Below, in pieces: positions 34,201-46,200 of a stretch of 64,000 nucleotides of DNA. Made by a program: the position numbers and the translations under genes. Origin of the DNA: Ischnura elegans (lineage: Eukaryota; Arthropoda; Insecta; Odonata; Coenagrionidae); assembly GCF_921293095.1 (NCBI RefSeq), contig NC_060257.1, positions 57,820,968 to 57,884,967 of the forward strand, read 5' to 3'. Under the pieces are notes generated by a model that saw only the letters and a program-made list of their open reading frames with translations, was not told where the DNA came from and ran no database searches. The number at the start of each line of letters is the position of its first letter. Position 1 is the stretch's first letter.

Positions 34201-37200
34201 ATAATGAATTGGTGGTTTAACCAGCAATCAGGGGATCCAGGTACTAATCCTGGCTGAGCTAAATGAATTTTTCATGATCGTTTTCATACTTGGTGTCAAT
34301 TATGGTAGAATTTTTGAACGAGAAAGTTATTTTTTTTACTACATATATCTTTCTCAAATTTATTTAATAAAATAAATTTTTCAGTTTTAGTGAAGTACCC
34401 CATCGTCACCTGATTCAGTTGGAGGGGAATGAAAAATAACTGCCTAGGTATTCTCTTCAGTATTTAATTTGTGTTGCAAGCTATGGAATACAACAGCATT
34501 TGAGTCGGCCATCTGCTGTGTTGAACTATTAGCTTCTGCTGTTTTCTAAATAAGAAGGTCATTCAAGGTCATCCTAAAATGCTGATGTAGGTATGCTTTG
34601 TCCCGACTATGCAGCTGTGTTGGCCACTGCCAGTGGAGAAAAATATGAACTTTTTTTTTTCAAGTATTTATTGGCAGACCATAGTATTGGGAGCTCATCT
34701 TAAAAATATTTTTCTTGTCATTTATTCTGTCTTCATTACATGCTATCAGTGTTTTTAACAACACTCATTATAAAAAAGGTCTATGGCTTCGGGTGGAAAG
34801 GTATATTATGCTGACGGAAAAATACTTACAATAGGTTGTTCAGTACTCAGATTAGGCCTGTCGTTCAGGAAACTCAATTGCCCCCATCTTCAGGGCTAAG
34901 TTAAAAAAATGCCGGAAAAATACCAGAGAATACTTCAATATAAATTCCACCGATTGAAACATTGGCCTTAGTTATTAGTATTTAAAATCATCTGGCACTG
35001 GGTTTTCCACTCCTTTATTTAACAAAGTAATTTTTAATGAGAAAAAATTATCGAGTGTTAAGAATTTAATAGCTCTTAGAGCAGGAGTTAACACTTTTAT
35101 ATTAGATGCAAGATATTGCTAAAGGCTTTTTATTCAAAGAAATTTCAACTCTTTGTTCCTATTAATTTTAGTTTAACTTCACTGTGTAGGTATCAACCAC
35201 TGCATTTCTCGATGGATGATGTCTTCTTGTTGTGTCAAGGCTGTCACCAGTAAAATTTTTTTAGGGGTTTACCTGTGTAAGGGTTACATTTCAGGGGGAT
35301 ACTTAAAAGTCTATCCTCCAAGCATTTTGAGTGAGTTTGAACCTTAAGATCCCCCTTACTGGCTATGGTCTTATGTCACATGATTATAAATATTCTGAAA
35401 ATATTGTTTATTATTGAATATTAATGAAAATATTATTTATTATTAAATATTTTTTATTTTCAGACTATTTATAATCATTCATCAATTAGAATACATGCAT
35501 TCAAAAGCCTGAATGTGTAATGTATTTTGAGTGTTAAATTGTATGTGATTGTATTTGTAAATCTTTCAATGCTGAATGATGTATTTTGTTGATTAAATCC
35601 ATAGTAGATGTGATTAGGAAGAAGTTTATTGGTTTGTGAGAAATCTAGTTATAGTCATAACAATCAATTGCCATGTATCTTACTTTGAATGAATGTCTCA
35701 ATTATAGGTATCCGCACCATTGGTGTCATCACCAAACTGGATTTAATGGATGCTGGAACAGATGCTCGGGATATATTAGAAAACAAGCTGCTTCCACTCC
35801 GGAGAGGTTACATCGGTGTAGTCAATCGGAGCCAGAAAGATATTGATGGCAAAAAAGATATTAAAGCTGCCTTAGCAGCAGAAAGAAAATTTTTTCTAAG
35901 GTATGAATCTCCTGTCATGCTAAATTTGGTGTATAATTTCTGCTGCAAAGTATTTTTCATTAAAATCATTTAGCCATGATAAATATTAAATTAGTGACTC
36001 TTAAAACTAGATTGGATGTAGAAATTCCTGCTAAATCGTTTATCACCTGAATTTTGAGGTATGTTGAATGTATATTTTAATCCATATGTAATATTTAAAT
36101 CATGAATTCCTTTTAGGAATGTTTAGAAAAAAGTAATTTACAACCACAGGGAAAATGCCATAAATTTCTTAATATTATCTTCTTCTTTGTGTTTATTAAG
36201 ACCTCATTTTAATTTTTTTCTGGAAAATAGTGCATTGAAAATTTAGTGTGAGGTATTAAATTTCAGAAGAAGATTATTTGACAAAACTTGTTAAAAATTA
36301 GGTCTATGGCTTCAGGTAGAAATAATCTCTTAGGTATATTATGCAGACAGAAAAATACTTACAATAGGTTGTTCAGTATAAAGGTTAGGCCTATGTTTCA
36401 CGAAACTAAGTTGCACCCATCTACAGGGCTGTTTAGGTCTAAGATTGAATTTGATTTTTAGAATATTTTTCACAGGTAGTGTGAACTAAAAGCACATATA
36501 ATGCTAAGGTTGTGGTCCTTGTCTATCTTTATTTGGGTTAGATATTGCAGATAGAATGCTTCACTCACAGAAGTAACGGCTGACTAATGGTTATTCGGCT
36601 ATTCTAATTTGATTTCTTTTTTGTTATAGTCATCCAGCATACAGGCATCTAGTGGATCGGCAAGGAACTCCGTATCTGCAACGAGTTTTAAATCAGCAGC
36701 TGACTAACCACATTCGTGATACACTTCCTGGCCTTAGGGACAAGTTGCAGGTTAGCGTTACTCTGTCTAAGTTTCAGGCTTCACTTTGTGGAACTACAAT
36801 AGAGTAAAATAAAATTGTCTTTGTACGTTCCACAATTGTAATTTTTTTTTGACACTGGTTTACAGCACAAAATAAGTCATAGGCACAAATATGCTTCATA
36901 GCTTAAAACTTTAGTATCTATTTTTTTTGAGCTTGAAAACAATTTATCTCTCCACTTTTGATTTTTCTGTGTAAATAGAAATGTATTCAAGGTAACTGTG
37001 TTGGTTAATATTTCTGAATAAGGATTAGATCATTAGTAAATGTATTTATTAGAGATGTGCGAATAGTATCCGCGAATACTCGAATACCTCGAATAATAGA
37101 AAGTATTCGATATTCGAGATCTCGAATAGTTATGCCAAAGGTACCGTCTCGAATACCTCGAATACTTTGAATTTCGCGTCATACACTGTCGCTCGCACGT

Positions 37201-40200
37201 CGTTGGTAGTTGACTCGGAAAAATGAGAACTCTAGTCGTCTAGTGCATGCAGCGCCGTTTTAGGCAAGCTGACGAAATACATCAAATTCACGGGTTCGAG
37301 CGGTGAAAAGAGTTCGACGTGCTATCCCCATCCATTCAGCGTTCGCCCCACCCCTTCAGACGATTTCCTCTTCCCCGAAAACAAAAAAAAGGTCCAGGCT
37401 CGTGCAGGGATCGTATTACGAAGACCTCAGCTTTGAAAAAAATATCAAGTTACCGGAAAATAATAGAATCGTGTTTCACCCTTCCCTCTTTCTCCCCACT
37501 GACCATTTTCCCGCATCCATCTTTTGATAAAATGAGAGGAGGTGTATGCCGTGTGTCCTTTGTGGCTAATAATGACAGGCACTTATTTTGAATCTTCCCC
37601 AGGAGATGAAACTACCATAGGAAGGAACTCAGTGCCGTGGGATAGTGACATTGGCGCATTTCCCACGATCTGCTATCCCCCTCCATTCAGCATTCGCCTC
37701 AACCACTCTTGATGATTTCCTCTTCTCCGAAATCAAACAAAAGATCCCAGCTCGCGCAGGGATTGTATTACAAAGACCTTAGCTTCAAAAAATATCAAGT
37801 TACGCGAGAAAAATAAAAACGTGTCTCGCGCCCACCCCCTTTTCTCACCCACTGACCTTTTTCTACCTACCTGCTTCGAATTTCCCCCTTTCTGGAGGTC
37901 AACTGCTGCATGAGTCATCTACTAGCCCGAAAGGTGTCTAACAATGACTTTCGGCAATTGTTATTACACCTTTATTGGATTGAAATATTAGTAATGTGCG
38001 CGTAATTTAAAAAAGAATAAGACCAAACACGACATATTTCTGACTTTATTTAAGCATTTTGCGCAGGAAAATAATTACCGGGAAGAAGAAGAAATACGAC
38101 GGAGGCGTAATGCTCAAATAGGGTGGTTTCCTATTATTTTTTATTGCCTAAATCGTAATATTAATACTCCTGAAGTACGTATTTAACGATTTTAGAGTTT
38201 TATAAGACGATATCTATTTTTCGCGATTAAATTAAAAGTGAAAATTTTCAAGCGCGCGAAAACGCGACGGGTAAGTATGAATGCCGGGAAAAACTCCGCG
38301 TGACGTCGTTCTGGTTCCCGCTGCCGCAAATGAGGTGACCTTGGGGCGAGGCTCTGAGCGCTATTACGACGCAGGATGCTAGCAGGTAGCCGAGTACCAT
38401 GTTAGCTGGTAGCGCTTGGCTTAAATAAGGATTATTAATACCTTATCAAACAGACTTTGTGATTATTAAGACATGTTTCCCTGAGCTCTGTGCCTCATGC
38501 ATGCATTGGTAACCTCAGACGATGTAAAACTCCGATCCTCTCGTGTAGAAACTAGGTCCCTGTGATGTCACGTGGAGTGGCATCGCATAGGCGCCAATCT
38601 GGCCTTTTTCAAATGAGGTAAAATTGAACATTGCCATTAGTCTAAACCGGTATTTTTAGAACGAAATAATTTGTATATTATGAATACACTAATGGTGGGT
38701 AATGAATCACAATCAATACCTTTCGTTTTCTTTAATGAAGGAAACTACCCTATTGTTTACATAAAATTAAAATATTCCATTAATCAGCTAAATTCCTGTT
38801 TGAATCCTTTAAAGGCAATCACAATTACTCACCAAAATCTTGGGTTTCCTGCTGCATAGGCGACCTAGTCAAACATTTTCACATTCATCGTTTAGTATTC
38901 GAAATTCGAGGTATTCGAAATTCGAGGTATTCGAATATTCGAGCAATGATTTAATATTCGAATTCGATATTCGAATTCGATATTCGAATTCGAGAAATCT
39001 ACTATTCGACCCATCCCTAGTATTTATGTTTATGAAATGAAAAGCTTCGTTATAGTTAGTGATGGGTCGGTTCGATTCCTCGATTCTTCGATTCCTCGAT
39101 TCTTGACCAAGAACCGGAATCGAAAACGAGTACTTGCCAAGGTGAAAAATCGATTCCGATTCCAGTAGTACTTCAAACCACAAATTTATATACAACCGCG
39201 TTTCGAACAGTTATTCGAATTTTCGCGCCACGTAATCGTAATAACAAAACACATATCTTGGGATGTGCGAGTACTCGAAAATTCGAATCAAGTCGAGTAG
39301 TTGGTACTCGACTCGAGCGTTTCTAGTAGCATTACGAATGTCGAGTCGAGTAGTTAAGGTTACAGAGCTTTCGAGGCTAGTAGGTCCAGCAATCTGCCGA
39401 CAGGAGGTGCTATCATGAAACTCATGTAATAATGCAGTTTTTAAAGCCGATAAGTCATTCTAATGCCTTGGCCTGGTAGTTTCAGCTTGCCGAATACACT
39501 ATATTTGTCGACGTGGGCGCCGAATACCTTTACGCCAGCCGCGGCGGCCGATCGTCTTCCTACCCGGCGCACACTGGCCCGGAATCGGAAAAAACTGGAA
39601 TAAAGTCCAAAATGACCTTTTTGGGTATAGAGACTTGAAACTTAGTGTGAATAATCATAAATCATTACCAGATATAGATTTATATGCCATTTTACATAAA
39701 TACGACCCTTTAGTGAGATACAGTGGCCCAAACATGACCAATTTTTCAATGCCACGAGAGATATCGTTTTTCCTCAAAAATCTTTGAATTTATTCAGGTG
39801 GGTTTGCGTTGGTATGAGTTTTATGGAATAAAAAACGCAATATTCCTTTGACCTGGTGCTTTGCCTATACTTTCAATGACTTTTGAGGATTTTGGCTCTC
39901 ATCTGTCTGCTTTTACACGCAAAATGGCCGACCCGTTTTTCACGTGAAATTTGACATAAAGTAGACATTATCTTTCGTTTACGAAAAATATAACCCGGAA
40001 AATTTGAATCAAAATATATAGTAGAGATTTATAAAGAGTAATAATTAGAAATCTTGAAAAATTAAGTTTGCGACGAAGGAAATAAGAGCAATTTTTCAAT
40101 CGCGCGTCAAGGCTGAGCAACACGCCGCGGAACTCTCAGGCTCGGTGAGTGAGGCCGATTTTTCAAGTTTTTTAAAACATTAGCCATGAAAATCATCATT

Positions 40201-43200
40201 TTAAGCATGAATAATCATCTTCATTGACTTAAAACACTTAACTGGGGATATTAAAAAGGATTATGTATAGATCGACTGGACCATTTAGCGCATTACTCGA
40301 GTGAAAATACTAAGGATTGGATATTTTTCGGAACCATCCCACGCATAAGAAATATGGCTCGGGTATCGAAGTAAAGTGAAGAGATTAAGTCAGCATGCTT
40401 AAGAGAGAGGAAAATGAACTGTTTTCGTGAAAGGCAACGACCGATACCCTTTTTCCCTTTCCACCTTCGCCGAGGTGAGTCGCGCGGAAAGGGAAGTTCT
40501 GACACCACAAGGCTCTTTTAGCCTTTTTTATTACTGCGTCCGTCCGATGTGATATTCATTTGTAGCGTTTAGTTTCTTTCTTGAACTTAAAAAAAGTAAG
40601 AGATTTTAAGGTTGATTTAATGACGTGAGAAGCATAGAATTTTTTCGGCTCTACAAAACTAAAGTTTAGTTCTGTAGTTTGTTTGCTTCGTCTACTTGAA
40701 TTCCATGAAGATTCAAGATCCAAAAAAATCGTTGATATAATTTTTACTAAAATTCCAAAGTCTCCGAAATCTTGCAATTTTGGTAGGAAAGTACTTGCTC
40801 AGTCACACAATTGTGTAGCAAGAGGCAATTTTCTGCAGCAGCAATACTGTAACATGGAGACGTCAAAACCTGCTGGCTGGTCAAGATACAGTGATGCATT
40901 TGGAAAAGTACCCAAAGTCACCATAGCAAACACTGTTGAAGCTGAAGTGGAAGCTTATTTATCAGAGATGAATGCACCACCAATTTCCTTCCCTGGGAAA
41001 TACTGGAAGACTTGTATCTCCTACCCAAGCCTGAAAGTATTAGCGAAGGGGTTTCTTGCCATGCCGCCATCCCCTGTGTTCAGTGAAAGACATTTAGTTC
41101 TGCAGGAAAAATATGTGAAGTAAAATACAACAGGCTTTATGCTGACAGAGGGAAGATGGTTTGCCTTCTGAGCAAAAATTTACAGTCTGTAAAAGGAGAC
41201 TAAATTTGTGAGACATTATTGATAATGATATGATATTAAAGGAGATACTTTTACTTTAAGTTTAAACATGAGTGCTAATATTCTTAAGTAATACCTATCA
41301 TGTAACAACACTTTTCAGGTATGTTTCGTTTTGAAATTTAGCTATTATATTTTAATTACATAGTGATGATATGAAAGATGCTTTTCTCAACTGACTCTTT
41401 CACAGAGTAATATTTTTTTGAGTGGTTTTCCTGTTGCCTGGAATTAAGTGATATTTTTCTTGGAGCTTATGGCATCAGAATCGATGGAATCGGTATCGGT
41501 AGAATCGGAATCGAAATCTCAGAATCGGAATCGGGATCGGAATCGATAAAATTCTGGAATCGACCCATCACTAGTTATAGTCCATCAATTTATTTTAAGG
41601 TAAGACTAGTTTCGATGCAGCGGAGTCATCCTCGGCATTTCTGCATCAAAACTAGTCATACCTCAAAATAAATTGGCAGAATACAACTAAGTTTTTCATT
41701 TCATTAACATTAAAATGAACTTCGACAAAGTTGAACCTGGGACTATAATGATAAGAAATGTATTAAAGACGTTGTGTTTGATAATAACTTATTATAATTT
41801 TTTCTAGAAACAATTACTTGCATTGGAAAAAGATGTTGAACAGTACAAAAACTTCAGGCCTGATGATCCAGCAATCAAAACTAAAGCTATGCTGCAGTAA
41901 GTTTTATATTTTCCCGGTTTTAATTATGCTAATTAGTTGTATCTAGGTATGGCTTTACACAACTTATCTCCAATTTGCTCATTCTTTTAACTCATTGCAG
42001 TATTTGTTAAAGCTTATGCATTTGTTGCCTGCCTTTTAAAAATCTTCTTCACAGACTTTATTTTATCTCTTTTCATTTCAGAATGATACAGCAGTTGCAA
42101 TCGGACTTTGAACGTACCATCGAAGGATCTGGGTCTGCCCAGATAAATACAATGGAACTCTCTGGTGGTGCCAAAATCAACAGATTGTTCCATGAAAGGT
42201 TTCCATTTGAAATTGTAAAAATGGAATTTGATGAAAAGGAACTAAGGAGAGAAATTGCATTTGCAATCCGAAACATCCACGGTGAGATTTTTTTATCATG
42301 TTTCACAGTGCAACAACCATTGTGGCAATATACTTGAGTACCATAAAGATATTGTCTGAGTATCAATCAATCTTAGCAAATGATAAAAAACCTTTTTCAG
42401 GCTTAATTATATTAATGACCCTTAGCAATGAAATAAATGGTGCTCTTGTTAAGAATGACTCAATTGCAGAAAGCTAGTACTTATATTAAGACTTTTTAAT
42501 TGTGACACCAGTTGTATTAAAATTAGTGGTCAACAACCTCATTGTGGTATTAAATCAGAATTGATTAGGTTTTGTGCTTATATTATGAAGTAGACTCTCA
42601 TTATTACAAAATCACGGTGACGAAAAACTGGATGTTTATGATTTAAGCTCGTATGAACTTTTCTTTTAGGAATCATTAGAAAAAAACATTGTCAGAGTTT
42701 CTTGTCTCTTTTAACTCCCGTACTTATAGTCGCACTGTGTAATAGCTTCAGAGTCATGTCTATAATATACGCTATTAAATATGATATACGAACAAGATGC
42801 ATTCCAAGTCTTAGTTCGCAAGTATTAAACCTATGCAAGGCATTGAAAAGTGTTTTTATCCTGCAGAATGCAACACTGCATTACAATCATGCATTAACTC
42901 ATTATTGTAACGAAATGATTCAGCTCTGCGTGCTACGCAGATCGAGTCGAAAAAATCACTGACCGCAGGAAGGCAGAATGTGCAAAATGCTAAACAGTTC
43001 CCGACTTCACTATGAATTAAATGATAATTTGTTTAGATTATGCCCAAAGTGCAAGTTTCCCTACGCCACACCCTGTCACATTGGGCAACTGGAAAGGCAC
43101 TAAATTTGAACTTTCTGGCACGCTAGAATTTTTCGAATGCATGCATCTCTAAAAATTAGTAAATCGAAAGTTCGTAAGAAGAGGACTTCCTGTACGTCCA

Positions 43201-46200
43201 ATAGGGTGGTTTCCTATTATTTTTTTATTCACTATATTGAAAGATTATTACTCCTGGAGTATGCATTTCATGCTTTTAGATTTTTAAATGACGATATCTA
43301 TTTTTCGCGATTAAATGAAAAGTGAAAATTTTCAAGTGCATGAAAACGCGATGGCTAAGTATGACAGCAGGGAAAAGCCCGTGTGACGTCATTCTGGTTC
43401 CTGCTGTCGCCGTATGAGGTGACCTGGACCTAGAAACTTAAAAAGTTTTTGAATAGTCATCAACGAGGTTTCGTCAATTATTTGCTGTTTTCTATTAAAC
43501 GTAGGTATGAATTTCTGGTATTCCCTTTTGCCATTATTCTTGATCCACGATTCAAAATCAGTGTATTTCAAGTTTCAAATAATGTAGAGATGATAAAGAA
43601 TCAATTTGCTTTGGAGTCTGTCTAAACAGTATCACCTTGCAGAAACTGATACCTTAGGAAAAGTGCCACCGAAAATTACCTTTTCACCTTATATGCCTTT
43701 TTATATATACATCCATCAAGTGAAATAGAAAAATGACATTTTATACACTTTGTGCAGCTCTAGTATTCGAAATTTGAGGTATTCAAATATTCGAGCTATG
43801 ATTTAATATTCGAATTCAATATATCAAGTTCGAGTAATCTGCTATTCAACCCATCTTTACTAAGTTGTCTATCACCATCGCTCAATGTATCATTTATAAC
43901 CTTGGTATATTTATTGTACGGCATGATTATTTTACAGGTATCCGTGTGGGATTGTTCACTCCTGATATGGCCTTTGAGGCTATTGTTAAAAAACAAATTA
44001 GTAGGCTGAAAGAACCTAGTCTAAAGTGTGTTGATCAAGTAGTCATGGAGCTGTCAAATGTTGTTCGAACCTGTACTGATAAGGTGAGTTGTTTGTTTCC
44101 CTTAAAGTGAATGATTTAAAATTTTATTTCAAGCATTTTCTCTTTTTTGTAATAGCTTATTACTTCGTAGCTCACAGCCCACATGCCCCATATCCCAAAG
44201 CAATGGCATTAATCCTCCCAAGTGACAATGAACCCTTTTACAAGACATTTCCAATTTCCATTAAGAATTGAACTAATCTCATTCTTTTATCTGTAATCTA
44301 TCTTATTTTTTAAAGGTATGATTTCTGTCACAGGCTTATCATTATCTGTAGAATGCCTCTTTATTTCTATCTAATATTGATAGGTCTTATCTCTAGAAAT
44401 GGGCTGTCTACAGATAATCATCACTTCTCCAATAGATTATTTTGAAGGACTTTTATATGACTTAATAGCTTAATTTAATTTTCATTTTCTCATTAAATCC
44501 AGGCTCATGTACTATTTGTAGAAATAAATTTTATATTTTCTGAGTATGTTTTCATGTTCTAGAGGGGACCCAAAAGTAACGGGAATGGGGTGGGGGGGGG
44601 GGGGAGGGCGGTTGAGTTAGGGATCAGTTTTTCCCGTAAAGGTTACTAAGCAATGATATTTCCTGAGTCAGTGTGCCAATCCTGGTCGCTCTTGAGTGCA
44701 TCCATTTGTCTATGGGATATTTTTGGTTGACCAACTTTTTCCGAATTAGGGAAAACGTGTAATGGCTGACTGCCGCGAGCAACAGGCGGCTGTAAGTTTT
44801 GTTTTTTGTTGGGGAAAAATGCCGCAGAAACTCTAGTGATGCTTAAAACTGTTCATGGGGATAGTACTGTTAGTAAAACACGTGTCCATGTCTGGTTTTT
44901 GCATTTCAAGAATGGACAGAGGTAGATTAATGACCATCCTCATTCAGGGCACCCGTCAACGAGAATGGACTACAATGTTGCAAAACTCCACTCCCTCGTT
45001 CAAGAAGATCATTGCCGAACGATTGATGAACTTTGTAGATATTTTGCAGAGGTTAAGGGAAAATATCCGGAAGAAAAGGGCAGATATTTGGCGCAGAGGT
45101 GATTGGTTCTTCCACCACACCCACACCTTCCATGAAGCGGTTTTTGATAAAAATGACATGACGCCAATTGTTCAACCCCCTTTTCACCAGAAATTGCCAC
45201 CTGTGACTTTTGATTTCCTTGACTGAAAAGGGATATGAAAGGAGAACGTTTCGGGACTGTAGATGAGTTTTAAAAAATTCCTAAAAGCCCTAAAGAACAT
45301 TGAATTAAGTGAATTAAAAATTGTTTTGAACGGTCGAAGAAACGATTAGATAGATGTGTTGCAGTCAATGAGGATTACTTTGAAGGTGGTTAAAATTCGG
45401 TGGCAAAATATTGGGAATAAAAAAGTTATTGCAAAATTCTCATTATTTTTGGGTCCCCCCTCCTCGTATCTCGTATTGTTGTTTCCCCATGTGGGATATC
45501 ATCATCATCATTGGTCTGCAATCCTATGATTGGTTTGACGCAGCACTCCTCTCAATTCCCTTGTCAGCTAATCTTTTTACACCTACGTATTTCTTCTCTT
45601 TCACATATTTCTTTGGCCTTTATTAATGTTTTAAGGGAGGTATTCATCAATAGTTTAATAGGGTCCTTTACTATTCCATTGTGAAACATATATAACGTTA
45701 TTTGTGGTGAAAACATATGGGGCATTGAAGTCGGGAATAAAAACTTAAGATAAATTTATTCTGAACCTCATGAGTGTTAGCTGAACTCCTAAAGAATGTA
45801 TATTTAACCTTTTAGAACCAGCAGGCTAATATGTGGGCCTATGTCAGATGTGCAAAAGCTTCCTTGGGCTGATTTATCTGCCCAATGTTTTACTATAATA
45901 ATAATTAAATTGTTATTTTTCCTGAATGAAAGAAATATTCAACCCCACTGTAGTGTTGGGACATAAAGAGCTAATAAAGGCCCCTTTTATCCCAAAAGTC
46001 ATATACAGTGAAACCTCGATATAACGACACCCCACTGTGCACTAATAAACACTCGCTATAGCGAATTGTCGCTTTACCGGAGGTGGAGCAAATAATAGCC
46101 AATATACCTGTTGCGAACAGATATACAGGAACAGGAGTGGTGCGGCGACAGATAAACATCTATCCGATAAATGTAAGCATAAATCCAGACGAAAGGCGAT

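Larger units (their letters stand above)
28869..35707 (+). other. Dynamin intron 4
   Basis: 6839-bp GT-AG intron. It contains a SINE (29089-29500), an antisense SINE head (31832-31892), a Penelope-like GIY-YIG fragment (32383-32770), an inverted tRNA-like pair (34094-34281), the first copy of a direct repeat (34778-34900) and an AT-rich imperfect tandem repeat near 35395-35455. The remainder has no recognisable feature. Confidence 0.7.
37050..39019. mobile_element. hAT element A (non-autonomous)
   Basis: The perfect 8-bp target duplication GTATTTAT lies at 37042-37049 and 39020-39027. The inverted ends are TAGAGATGTGCGAATAG and CTATTCGACCCATCCCTA. The subterminal regions are arrays of ATTCGAATA-type repeats. 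The interior contains a direct duplication (37321-37525 and 37672-37878) and a nested 638-bp element (38117-38754). No transposase reading frame is recognised. Confidence 0.88.
36751..41807 (+). other. Dynamin intron 6
   Basis: 5057-bp GT-AG intron, almost entirely hAT elements: 37050-39019 and 39057-41573, followed by a hairpin MITE at 41587-41674. Only the first 300 bp and last 130 bp look unique. Confidence 0.75.
42282..43937 (+). other. Dynamin intron 8
   Basis: 1656-bp GT-AG intron made largely of repeats: 42744-42890 (shared with 54303-54480), the truncated AATAGGGTGG element (43200-43426) and a hAT fragment with its right end (43430-43858). A weak pogo-like start, AGTAGACTCTCATTATTAC, is at 42590. 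I searched for a second, mutually exclusive version of exon 9 and found none. Confidence 0.65.

Noticed and set aside
34110-34260. tRNA genes
   Set aside because: The box B-like motifs are present but no cloverleaf with proper stems can be drawn. The inverted duplicated context fits SINE remnants.
38869-39195. Minus-strand 108-codon open frame rich in Glu, Phe, Asn and Ser
   Set aside because: It spans the ATTCGAATA subterminal repeats of hAT A and the GATTC repeats of hAT B, so it is repeat-encoded low complexity.
42282-43937. Mutually exclusive alternative to dynamin exon 9, as in vertebrate DNM1
   Set aside because: No second copy of the [12 protein letters not shown] segment is visible in introns 8 or 9.
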